DNA from: Melampsora larici-populina 98AG31
Taxonomy: Eukaryota; Basidiomycota; Pucciniomycetes; Pucciniales; Melampsoraceae
DNA: 64,000 nt
Assembly (NCBI RefSeq): GCF_000204055.1
Contig: NW_006768770.1
Span: forward strand, 989,258-1,053,257
Direction: 5' to 3'
Positions 43,110-53,934 of this stretch are shown piece after piece (position 1 is the stretch's first letter; every line of letters starts with the position of its first letter). Both the position numbers and the translations under genes were made by a program. Below the pieces are notes generated by a model. It saw only the letters and a list, made by a program, of their open reading frames with translations. It ran no database searches and was not told the DNA's origin.

Positions 43110-46100
43110 TTAGTTTTGTGGTACCTTCCTTGCACGCTTCTGGTGCTTATGTTTGATGATTTTGGGCAAAAAACATCTCTGCCACTCGGGACAAGTGGCT
43201 ATCAAGTTCACAAGAGAATTGGGGACTTGATAATGACCAGGTTCAATACAGACAAAACCTGGTTCTTGGTCTTGAGGAGTGTAGAGGTGAACAATAAATC
43301 TTACAGGCAGATGACTGAAGGTCCATTCCATCGGAAATTCTTGCTGATGAGCTGCCTGAACCTTTGTTTGACCAGGGCTGTATCGATAAACCTCCAGTGA
43401 AACGTAGGAGATATTTGCACGGGATTGAGCCTCTTGAACCCATGCGTGCTTTCCTGAGCTATGTTGAAAGACAGAGAGAACGCGGCCCAGATAGAAGTAC
43501 TTAACCGTGTGTGATCAGGAGTTGGTCAGCATGTGTAAAAGAACACCCAGGAATTTCAAGATCAGTGCTTACGTCTTGCTTAATCACTACGACCCATTTG
43601 TTTTTTGAAAGCGGATTTTCAAAATTTATTGCACCTATTCTAGCCAGTTGATTGTTCTGTTGTGGCTCGGTACAATCGGCTGCTGAGATATGTTCGATTC
43701 GTGTACCAGGAGCATCCAGCGCCTCTAGATTATTCTCTGGGTGCTCGTCTGTAGCCTTGTGTAATTTACGTTTTCCAAGTTTTTTCCAGCGATTTTGACG
43801 GCTTTCACCGTACTCAGGGTCCTCATGAGATCGCCAGTAGAACGAGACGGCTTTGCTATACTGACTTGGCGAAATTATCTCGTTGCCGGTGTCAGGATCA
43901 TATTGAGGAACAGATAAATCTTTTGATGTGGTACGTGGTCGCTCAGGACCATGATGCTTCTGAACTTGGCTGTCATGTGCATGCCTTTTGGAAGCCATAT
44001 GAACAATGTTTAAGATTCCATCTGGTGTCAAAGAAGCTTCTGAATTAGTTGAAGATTTTTCACTTTTGTTGAGTGGCTGGTTCGGATTTGGCTGCTGTAC
44101 CATAGAGGTGCTTGGAGCTTCAAACGCTAGATCTTCCATCTCCAATGTTAATTTAGACATCACCACGTCGGCTTCTTGATGTTGACTCGTCAATCCAGCC
44201 GCAGTTTCTAATGCCTCCTCAGGACTGATTGTGGCTGATTTGAAAGGATACTCCAAGTAGGAGCGCTTGTGTATTGATACTGACACATCAAGATGTTGCT
44301 CTGCTAAGGTCTGCTCACCCGTGGGTTCCTGAACTGAGACATCCTGATTATTGGTAGCCATACCAGCAAAAGCTGCAAGTTCCTGTGCAAAAGTTTCTGC
44401 AACCTCCAGTAGGTCACGTATTTCGTTGTCACTAGGGTACTGACTGAGGATGTGAGTATGATCTTGTGTACTGTCGTGCGAGAAATCATATTCATAACCT
44501 ATGTAATGTCTGATCAGTATAATATCCACTTTGAGAAGACTTGTGAAGACAAACTTGCCTGCATGCAAATTCTCTTTTTTGGGCAATGTGATATGCCCAC
44601 TCATAATACTCTTTATAACTGCAAATATTTTTGGCATCATTTGTCTCGCATCCAGTACTGTGAAGGTAGGTGAAATAACCCGCATCCACCCAAAGATATG
44701 CTCACAGCATTCGGTTCCATGTTTCCAAGGCATAAGTGGGTGGGTAGGGTAATGTTCGTGGTGAGAGATGATGAGACCCAAGAGACTCTCGCCAAGCTGC
44801 TCAAAGATTCGGATGCTTTGATGTGATATGCAGTTCGAAGCCAAATTCATCAAGCTTCCAGGTTCCATTGAACGTTTAAGAAGATAAGCCTTCCACTTGC
44901 GGACAAAGAAGACCGCTGTGTAACTTGAAATAATCCTATCTCGGTGTGACATGCTCTGGTTCAACCATGAATCAACAAGCTTGCCAAAGATGTAGAGATA
45001 TAAGACTAGACCAATGCAATCTGGTTCCGCACAAGCAGCCTTGAAAGTGTGCTCGCTGAAGGTTCGATAAGCACGGCCGTCGTCTTGTTTGTCAGTGTTC
45101 AGTATATCTTTATAGCCTAGTGGACACTCGTCAGTTTTAAGTAGGGAAATCATCTGGTCGAGGTGGACATTGAACCGTCCAAACGCTAAGAAACGTGCAC
45201 CAGAAAGTAGTTGATTAGAAGCCGTCTTCCGGGCGTGCTTGGGATCTTGTACCGCCACAATTGGTCTTTTAGAGGCACCCAGAAGCGGAACACGTATGTC
45301 AACCTTGAGGTTTGGAGCTGAAAACTCGAGATAATTGGTTGCCGAGTCAACAAGTAGCTGCTGTGCAAGTAGTTCCGACGCAGCACCATCAGACCCCAAA
45401 GAGATGAGAGGAATTCCAACTGATTCGAGTAGATCAATGAATTCGATGTGCTGGTCCTTGATTTCCTCAGCAGACTCGTTCTCATGGCTAGATATCAAAG
45501 CTACAACAAAGGTAGGGACATTTGGCAGAGGGACCTGCAATGTATACGCTCGAATCTGCAAAAAAATTCATGTTGTTCAATTTTGATTCGAAGAGGTGGA
45601 GCTAGGATACTGAAAAGTACAAAGGATCAAGCTCTGACCTTTTTACACAAGCAATCACCCTCAACCGCATCTTCAACCAATTGCTTCAGGTGTTCCATAT
45701 CAGAGATTTCAACATCACCACCTTCGAGACCAACTAAGCACCCCTGATTGTACCGAAGAGCTTTTACACAGACGGTCTGGTCTGTGCCAGCTGCGACGGG
45801 CCCTTTGTATCTGTATCGCTCAAGCCAAGAAACAACTGGAAGAACGTTTTTGACGTGAAACTTGTCAAGCATCCGAGCACCAATCCGCTGGCGTACTAAT
45901 CGGGAGCCACGAGACGATCGGCCACAGAGGTTTGCACGAAAGAGTTCAACTGCACCTCTCGAGTAAGCTCCTGCTGTCGTCAGCATGTTATCGAGGTAGT
46001 CGTTAAACGGCATTCCTCGTGTGCTTCGACCGTTAGCTTCGCGCTCAGCCCGAATTCCAACACCCTCTGCTACCCCTCTAAGCACAGGCAGATTTTTGAA

Positions 46101-47063
46101 CAGTCCAGCCCGGGCATGTACACCAAACATTGTCCAAAACTCAAGATCTCCAGCTCGGGTTGAACGTTCGAGTGACTGGAACAACATCCTCAGTTCAGTA
46201 TACCGCAAAAGCAAATCATGAAATGAACCCCCATTCATGAAGATTTTTGCAACAAATCTCAGACTATCATCTGTTGCGTAGCCTCGAGTGATAGCTCTGA
46301 GAAATGAAGGGACTTTCTTCAGCTCCAAGCATGGCTTGCAGACTTCGACAGCCTCTGGATCAAGAGTAGCAACCCGTTGGGTACAGTTGGTAGAGTGGAT
46401 GGAACCCTGGCTTCCGTCGCGTCTGATGATCCATGACGACAGCGAGAAAAGTTCTTCGTGTAGCTGTTTTTTCTGACTATCTGACAAGGAGCTCTCTAGA
46501 GAGGTGCCGAACAACTTGAGGCATACAGTGAATCTTGGTGGATACCCATGATAGGCCGTGCAAGAATGCTCAATACATATTGATATAGGCTGCTGATTTG
46601 GTCGCTTCCATGTCTCATCGGTCAGGCCCGCGCATCGGACGTCAACAGCCTGTGGCTGATCGTTCGAACCGTTCAAGTCTTTTGGTCGATCTACTGCCCT
46701 GCGGAGGCTCGCAGTTTCCTTCTTACAACTCGCTATGTGAAATTAAAGTAACATCAAAGGTTCAGTACTTGGTTAAAGAAAGGTTAACCTTTGCCTCAAC
46801 AACCAAGACCTACATGTATTCCAATGCGTCTGAGCGAGCTGGATACTGCCCCGTATCATCTTTACTTCCTTGCCGCAGTGGCATTTCAACCTTATATTAG
46901 GTCCGTCCTTTTGAAAAATACAATGCGGGCAGCTTTGGCCATCGTCCGTTTTCAAAGGGCAGTTTTTACGCCTTTTTGAATCTTTGTCGGAAGCCCTCTT
47001 AGCAGACAATTTTGCTTTGGCGGTACGCATACCCGGCGAGGTTGAGCGATGAGGTTCTTCCAT
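43110..47063 (-). CDS. Putative transposase of the P-element/THAP9-like superfamily
   Basis: Spliced minus-strand gene of about 1,240 residues: exons about 47063-46805, 46732-45640, 45558-43565 and 43499-43110. Exon 1 has a cysteine/histidine cluster (CPLKTDDGQSCPHC, LKCHCGKEV, then THWNTC), a likely DNA-binding zinc domain replacing THAP. The RNase H-like core shows AGTDQTVCVKALRYNQGCLVG (first acidic residue), GIPLISLGSDGAASELLAQ, VQDPKHARKTASNQLLSG (resembling the D-P-H-L-x-K block of P transposases), and HGTECCEHIFGWMR (the glutamate). An acidic/Ser-rich part and a basic NRWKKLGKRKLHK follow. The last exon begins YFYLGRVLSVF and ends with a basic KHKHQKRARK. The frame is open through every exon. 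The 8-bp target duplication agrees with the P superfamily. Assignment is by motif resemblance only; another DDE group cannot be excluded. Confidence 0.6.
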
Positions 47064-47340
47064 TGAATATATTGATATGACACGACATGAGCTGATCAGA
47101 GAGTTGGGGAATCTGACAACGGAGGACCAAAATCTAATTAAACAAGTTGAGTCCCTTGAATATTTTCCATGCTTCTTCACGCTGTCTATATATGAAGCTT
47201 TGTCCTGGCCATTCTTTATGATCTCACAATAAAGTTTGTGAGATGTCACAATATGTGAGCACCTGTCAAAGGATGGAAACGATGGTGATATAGGAAGGCA
47301 AAAACCGGCAGAAATCATGACCGAAGTGTAATCCCATGAA

Positions 47341-47411
47341 GCGGATTTCCGCGGAAGCTCAAAAGTCATGTTTTTTGTTGACTACCCCTTATACCGGCAT
47401 TCCGGGGTCCT
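47341..47411 (-). repeat. Right terminal inverted repeat of the 12.6-kb transposon
   Basis: Complement of the left repeat over 71 bp, with mismatches at repeat positions 17, 18, 24 and 57, followed by the ATCAGGTC duplication at 47412. Confidence 0.93.
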
Positions 47412-47419
47412 ATCAGGTC

Positions 47420-48912
47420 CCTATCTCAAGACTCCAAATACATTCATATTAGCTCATGTCACCAACAGTCTAAGGGGGTTCAATATGGGACAGTCAAAGC
47501 TGCACGGCTGGGTCACAGCCCTACGGCAGAAGGGGAGCTTGCTTCTTATTGGAAAATCTCGCCTAATGCCAAATCAATTTTGGGCCTCCATTTGCTCTGC
47601 CTTTGGTCCAAAGAACACCTGAAATTTTTCTAATGAACATGGTAGCAATAATTTTCTCACATCTTTTGCTCTACTCACAATCCCATTGCCAAGAATGAAT
47701 CTGGAAGTCAAAAGCACAAATTACATTTAAGCCAATCTGTTGGGACTACCGCTGCATCTATGTATGCATTTTGTTTTTCAAGGTTGAATGATTTTCTTTC
47801 TTACAGAAAAATGTTGTCCAAACCTTTTCAGACATTTCTGTCTGATCATCAAAGTGTCTGCAGCACTGTGATTGAGCTAGTGAAAAGTTACACTCTTGTA
47901 GTGAAGCTTGAGGATCAAGGCTGGTTATCACTTTTGTGAAGTTGATAAAATATCTGTATACAATGTAAAATAACACTCTGCCCAATCCAGATCCCTTGAT
48001 GAAAATGTATGAGTGAATCGGAATGAGATCCTATAGATTGACACCTGATAGAAGCGCTATAAACAATAAGTAGGTGACTATAATATCCTGCTCTTAGGAA
48101 TATTGACTAACCTGATAGAAGCGCTATAAACAATAAGTAGGTGACTATAATATCCTGCTCTTAGGAATATTGACTAACCTGTTAAAGGTTAGATGATAAT
48201 AAAATGAAGCACACGTAGATAATGTGAGCTATGATCTAAGTCAAAGATAAAAGTTCTCTTTTCCAAAGATTGTTTTAATTACCTGATAGAAGCGCTATAA
48301 ACAATAAGTAGGTGACTATAATATCCTGCTCTTAGGAATATTGACTAACCTATAACACAACAACATGATACAAAGAAAACATCAATCACTAGTTTATGGA
48401 AATGAAAAGATTGATAAAGGTTAAAGTACCTGTTAAAGGTTAGATGATAATAAAATGAAGCACACGTAGATAATGTGAGCTATGATCTAAGTCAAAGATA
48501 AAACTAACAGATTCATATCAGATAAAATTCAATTGAGTGAAAAACAAGTTTATAAAATACGTACGTTCTCTTTTCCAAAGATGGGAAAAGAGAACTACAA
48601 CAGAGAGCTCGAGGATTATAAGGAAAAGGAATATGATTGATTGGGGTTAAATGAAATATGACATCATTCTCGTCTATCCTTACTTAAGTGATTTCTTAAC
48701 TCTTAATGATTAGTTTTATTTATGTCCTTTACTAAATTAACTCCTTATGTCGATTGAACATTAACACTTGATTTCTTGAGGATAGATGCCACAGTGTTGA
48801 TAAGGGCTGCCACAGTTCAAGGAAATTACATCAACTTGACTGGTCTCTGACTTGCATATAGTGACTGTGGTGATGAGACCATTACACAACACTGGTAGTT
48901 TGATCCCTTTCC
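47420..48912. other. Non-coding repeat-rich flank
   Basis: No supported gene. The first 600 bp shows only short frames. From 48044 an interleaved repeat set is present, and at 48566-48596 a palindrome GTTCTCTTTTCC...GGGAAAAGAGAAC. Confidence 0.45.
48044..48502. repeat. Interleaved A-A-B-A-B repeat block
   Basis: Unit A (67 bp, beginning CCTGATAGAAGCGCTATAAA) occurs at 48044-48110, 48111-48177 and 48282-48351. Unit B (about 74 bp, beginning CTGTTAAAGGTTAGATGATA) occurs at 48178-48251 and 48429-48502. Copies look identical by eye. A is tandem once; the other copies are separated by unrelated AT-rich DNA. Confidence 0.9.
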
Positions 48913-49310
48913 AGGACCCCGGAATGCCCCTACAAAGGGTAGTCACAAAAAAAGTTCTTTTTGAGCTCTCTTGGGGCCCCCGGTTTCCTATCATAACCCA
49001 TAATTCCAGGTACCGATCAAATAACATCTAAAATCTCAAGACGACTTGATTCAAAGCAAGAATCAATCAGGAAAACACTTAAGGGGTGCTTTGGCAAGCC
49101 ACTAGGTGTTCCTCAGCATTGAGGGGCTAGTTTCAAGTAGCCAAAGTGTCTTAAAAACTGGTGTTTAGCAATGGTCAAAGAGATGAGAGGAGGACAATGA
49201 GCGGGCTAAAAACCAAATGAGGCATCTGTAAACCCATGCTGGAAAGCCCCGAGAGAGCTCAAAAAGAACTTTTTTTGGGACTACCCTTTGTAGGGGCATT
49301 CTGGGGTCCT
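48913..49310. mobile_element. MITE with the termini of the 12.6-kb transposon (398 bp)
   Basis: Terminal inverted repeats of about 60 bp with about three mismatches, beginning AGGACCCCGGAATGCCCCTA and continuing with AAAGGGTAGTC, as in the large element. It is flanked by the perfect 8-bp duplication CCCTTTCC (48905-48912 and 49311-49318; 9 bp if the preceding T is counted). No coding capacity. It is most simply a non-autonomous relative moved by the same transposase. Confidence 0.9.
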
Positions 49311-49318
49311 CCCTTTCC

Positions 49319-50373
49319 TCAGTATGCTCCTATGGTGGATCAAGATGTATGTACAGGAGCTAAAGGCTTATACTACACTTCCCCCTGCCAAACCAAATTT
49401 GGTTTTTGAGCTCAAGAAGAAAAACTTCAACATCAAAGTTTCAAGGAGATAAATCAATGGGTCAGATGAGGAAGCATTATTAGATTTTTGCTTTCTCTTG
49501 ATGGTCAACATCTGGGACCAAACATGGGCTAGGTACCTGAAACCACCAATTGAGGATCAGGGGGGTTTCTGTTTTGGGTGCCTAGGACCCTAGGCTAGCA
49601 ATCTTAAGGACATTAGGTACTCAGCCTAAAGCCTCAGGTGCTTGCCTCAAGGTTTCAGGCATGTGACCTGTCAGGTACCTATCTGATACTTAGCCTTGTG
49701 AAAACAGTCTGAAAATTTCAAACTTAACTAAGTCCCTCGCTGGCTCTGTGCCAAAGGCCCGATTGGCACAGAGCCAGCGAGGGACTTAGTTAAGTTTGTG
49801 AAAATTTGGGACCAGTTCCAGAGCTGGTGATGAGATGTTCCACAGTGTAGCCTGTAGCTACAGTATTGGTATTTTTTTGATTCCACCATTCCTTTATGCC
49901 TTCAGTTCTTTCTTCTCAAATAAATTGAAGGAGAAAGTGTCTGTTCAAACATGATTAGCTAAATTAAACTCCTTCACCAAAGAACATTCACATAATATTT
50001 TGTTACTTTTGACTCATCTCTCAACAAAATGTTTGATTAAAAATAATTACATTTCCAAACATACAACACACACCTTGATAACTTAATTATATATTGTATT
50101 TTTTGGTTCTGAGCATCCATTCTGCCCAGGGATATCAGTTTTCAGATTTCTACGTCTAATATACATAAACCAACCATGTAGTTTCCAGAAATACATGTTG
50201 ATATATCACATTCAAATCTCTTCTTTAATCATTTCTGTCATACCAATCTCTGTGACGCTATTTATGCTATGGAATAACCTTGTCTGATGCATACTACAGT
50301 AGATCAAAAACAAGGCACTGTTGAACCATGTGTCAGAAAACCATTGTACGTCAGATGCACAAAGACTGCGTAC
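49319..50373. other. Intergenic stretch, no gene seen
   Basis: AT-rich, with a patch of degenerate short repeats of AGG-TACC and CTTAGCCT type (about 49550-49700) and a perfect hairpin at 49719-49798. No supported frame. Confidence 0.45.
49719..49798. repeat. Perfect 35-bp-arm hairpin
   Basis: The arm CAAACTTAACTAAGTCCCTC... at 49719-49753 is repeated exactly in reverse complement at 49764-49798, with a 10-base loop (AAGGCCCGAT). No mismatch was found over 35 bp. A related text (AAACTTAACGAAAGTCCCTC) occurs at about 58628-58648. Confidence 0.95.
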
Positions 50374-52492
50374 TCACAGGAAACCAGCAATCAACATTGC
50401 ACCATGTAAACCCTGAGCAAATGAAACAAGAATCAGATGCTGACGAGTTCATCTTCACAAAGCATCAATCCGACAAATAGGAAAGAACTCTTACCACCCG
50501 AAGTGCGAGCCAATATTTCGGATCATATACAAAAGAGTCACCTGGAAAATGCAACTGAAAGATAATGTAAGGTGATGCAAAAAAGGTACGACCGAATTGA
50601 AAGTAAATCGATGCATGTACGTACCAGGTAAAGGAGAACGGGGATAGTCAAGAAACTCATTGTGATGTGCAGGATAGCTTGCATTAGCATTTGCTCTTGC
50701 TGCCTTAGAAGTATAATATCCCTATCCGTTTTGTGCCGTAAGTCTCTTGCTATAAGAAAGACAAATGGGATGTATACCTTCGACCCCATAATCATAGTCA
50801 GATCCCAGCCCTTGAAGGGCTATTTTGTATCATGGAGCTCACCAAGACTAAGATCATGGTGTTCGCCATATAGAAGATACTTCCAAGTCGAGTAAAGCGC
50901 ACTATCTGAGCCTGAAGAGGTGAAAAAACATATCAAATCAATCAATGAGACAAATAGCACACCTCCAAAGTACTGTCAATTTCACAAAGCTTGCCAAAGT
51001 TTTAATGCCAATTTGCCCGTCTTACAGGAAAACTTGTTAAAGATCAGACGAACTTTTTTAAATTTGTATCATAATAATTAAAAGTTACTATCGTGACTTA
51101 CGGTGTGTTTGAGAGACTCTTTCAAAGGAAGCATGATATTTAGCAACTGCAAGGAATTATAAGTCGTTGGAGAGTAGGTCAAAGCTAAATCCAGAAGCTG
51201 TCGTATCACGCTTCTTGAACTACCGTTGAGAGAGTTGTATTCAATAGTAAGTCTAGAGAAAGCCCAGGTCACCGGGGCTGTGAATGTCAAGAGTGCATCA
51301 GTGTAGTGAGTATGCTAAATCGAAATCTTCTTGAGCTGACCTATTGTCCATATCAACGCGAGCACAAAACATGCATTCATAATTGGGGCTAAGTTGAAAG
51401 GAATGCCATATTTTGATGTGTTCGAGGATACCCCGACAGGCCCCCACTTTAAATATGCTCGATGACAAATGCACATCCATACAAATCCTGAGGCGGAACG
51501 TGAAAATCCAGTCAGCATCTTTCTCACTTGTAAGTTTGCCATCGCGCAAATATTCACCCCTTCAAAACAATATGAAAACATTCAGTCCGATGTCCATTGA
51601 CAACATTTTTGAAGAGATGTGCTCACCATGTGCTTGTAAGTACAATGGCGCCTTTGAGGCTCAGCAGGAGATTTGTACATGCCTGATCCAGACGACCGGC
51701 CAAGACAAAATCTTTGCAGATAATCTCGGCTATGGCGACTACATTGAAACACACAAGGATAAAGTTGGTCATTCGAAATACGAACATTGAGTACGTTTAT
51801 CTGACAAACTTAGACTATGGGCCACGTAACATGAACCGCAATGAAAAGCGCGATCAATCCATATTAATCCGACTGATTAATGGATGAACGATAAACATCA
51901 ATCAAGTGTATCGAGACATAATTCTACATAATTTCACTCACGCGTGTTCAGGCGGAAGAAGGAAAACCCGGTCGTCTTAGTCCTGATGTAGATGACGTAT
52001 AAAGCTAAGCAAGTCGTTCTTTAAGAAGTTGAAGCGTATTGAAATCAATATCAAAGATTTATCCACATTAGTACAGTCGTTTTCAAAAAGCTTGCCGAAA
52101 TTTGCCCGCAAAACTCGAGCAATTTGGCGGTGAATTAGCGGCAAGCTTTTTGAAAACGACTGTAGGTCTCTCCAAATGGAAGGGACTAGAAAAAATTGCA
52201 ATGTCTTACACAAGATACAGCACTGCAAAGCAATGATCTACATAGTGTGACCAGGTTGGAAGAGGACACGGCTGTAAAGAAAGAACAAGGTGAGGTATTA
52301 CAAGTTTGTTTTCAGTTGGATGTGAGGAAGTCACCTAACATAATCAAGGATTATGACACCATGGCCTCGTAGCTTTTCACGCACCTGAAGAAACACTGTC
52401 ACGTATTCAGCTGTTGCGCGGTATGGGTTTGTTCCCAAGGGTATGCTGAGCACAAATTCGACGACCTCAGTCGGGCTAGGCGGTCCTGGCAT
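50374..52492 (-). CDS. Unrecognised multi-pass membrane protein, many small exons
   Basis: Minus-strand gene model from ATG at 52492 (MPGPPSPTEVVEFVLSIPLG) to a stop at 50374. At least eight short exons fit GT-AG sites. Hydrophobic segments suggest several membrane passes: TNFILVCFNVVAIAEIIC, NLAPIMNACFVLALIWTIG, FTAPVTWAFSRLTIEYNSL, IVRFTRLGSIFYMANTMILV, KVYIPFVFLIARDL and ITMSFLTIPVLLYLVRT, ending with a short exon GLHGAMLIAGFL. A possible soluble part ESLKHTAQ precedes one segment. It might be a seven-helix-type receptor or transporter, but no signature was recognised. Exons between about 51800 and 52330 are not resolved; a 93-bp MITE lies there, presumably in an intron. Confidence 0.5.
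52072..52164. mobile_element. Tiny TA-flanked MITE (93 bp)
   Basis: Perfect 26-bp inverted ends TACAGTCGTTTTCAAAAAGC... (52072-52097 and 52139-52164). The outermost TA on each side is likely the target duplication, as for Tc1/mariner elements. Only about 41 bp lies between the arms, and it holds a weaker inner palindrome around CTCGAG. It lies in or next to an intron of the membrane-protein gene. Confidence 0.88.
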
Positions 52493-53934
52493 CGTAAAGT
52501 TTGATCTAGTGTTTCTGGGGTTAATAATAATAAGGGGTAATGATGAGGACGGCTTTGAAGAAGAGTTAAATAAACATATAGAGAAATCAGATGAACCTTT
52601 TAAATGTCTTTGATGGCTCTCACAAATCTCCAAACCGAAAGATGGGCGAAAGGTAAATGATCTTCTTCATAAAGTTGAAGCACCTTGTGTTCTGAAGTGT
52701 TCTGTGCTGGGGATTTATTAAATTTGAATGAAGGAAAAGCAAAGAAAATGAATGAATGAGTGAAAGCAATCCTAGCTGTGCTGTGGGAGCCGATGTCCAC
52801 AGATCGACACAAGTCTTCCCTCAACTTCGGCCTGATAGTAATAACTTACAAAACAGTTTGACCAAACTCGGAAATAATGTGAGCAAGGTAACACAAGTTG
52901 AAAGCCTTTGTCAGTGCATAAAAATCACAAGTAAGTCATGGATAGAGGTGTCTTTGATTGTCAAGGATTTTATTGTGGAGTAAGTTTAACAAAAGAATGG
53001 ATATGTTAATGAGTCCTCTTACCTACTAGATGTATCTTGGGATGTAATAGATTCTCAATTTACTATGAAGAACCAAGTTGTTGTTAATATTCCATCGGTT
53101 GACTGGGATCTGGCTTGACTAATCATGGCAGAAAAGAAATCCTTGTGGGCCAAGACGAAGTGGCAGCAGACATTACATCCAGTCAGCGCCACCACCTGCT
53201 GATTTAACTAAAGCCTGAGGTCGCAATACCATGAGTTAACGCACGAGCGCGAAGCTGCAGCGGAGGGTTGTGATAGTGGAGGTTGGTGATGTGGTGCAAA
53301 CTTTAAATTTGAGTGTGGTAATCTCTGCCAAGTTCCAACGCAACCCTGGCTTCTTTCAGGATGCTGATCGCAGTCAGCAATGTGGATCTTGGGCGCATTG
53401 GTAAAACTTAATTTCAACAGTTCCTCTCGTGTATTGCAAAGTAACTGCCCACATTTCTCAACTGTTTATTGAACAAGATATTGCTCATAAATCTCAACTT
53501 CAAACAAACATTGAAATGTATCTTTTCAAACCTTCTGTCAATGATTCTTGCTCAACAAAACTCAGTTTGACTGTACGACTGATCTTTTCAAGTCAATTGT
53601 GTTTTTATAGTAAAGTCCAATTTATGAATATGATAATTGATCAAATTGATAAAAAAAATCTAAAGAAAAACCTTTATAAACTCTTTCAATCACAAAGAAA
53701 ACCTCGAAGAAAAATTGAGAAATAATAAAAAGATTAATAAAAGGAGAAAAACAAAGAAAAATGACCCATCCGTATTGTAACTTCTACCTCAAAAAATTAG
53801 GGAAAACAACTGAAAATAATGAATATATATATATTTAAAGTAAGAAAAACACAGCTTATACATAGTAAATACTCATTATATGCAGTATATTTTTCCTTTT
53901 TTTAAAAAGACACATTTGTTTTCATCGTCTCTCT
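52493..53934. other. Intergenic stretch, no gene seen
   Basis: Holds several frames under 100 codons with no recognised domain. About 53580-53930 is very AT-rich and forms the 3' flank of the Pcf11 gene, with ATATATAT runs near 53822-53834. Confidence 0.4.

Larger units (their letters stand above)
34827..47411 (-). mobile_element. 12.6-kb P-superfamily-like DNA transposon with a nested DIRS-type retrotransposon
   Basis: Bounded by 71-bp terminal inverted repeats (67 of 71 match) starting AGGACCCCGGAATGCC and flanked by the perfect 8-bp duplication ATCAGGTC (34819-34826 and 47412-47419; 9 bp if the T at each left edge is counted). One spliced minus-strand transposase gene (47063-43110) is its own cargo. 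The part from about 35.6 to 42.5 kb is a separate retrotransposon. Without it the element would be about 5.7 kb. A MITE with the same ends lies at 48913-49310. Confidence 0.85.

Noticed and set aside
48044..48502. Possible CRISPR-like array
   Set aside because: Repeats are 67-74 bp, of two types, and partly tandem without spacers, in a eukaryotic context.
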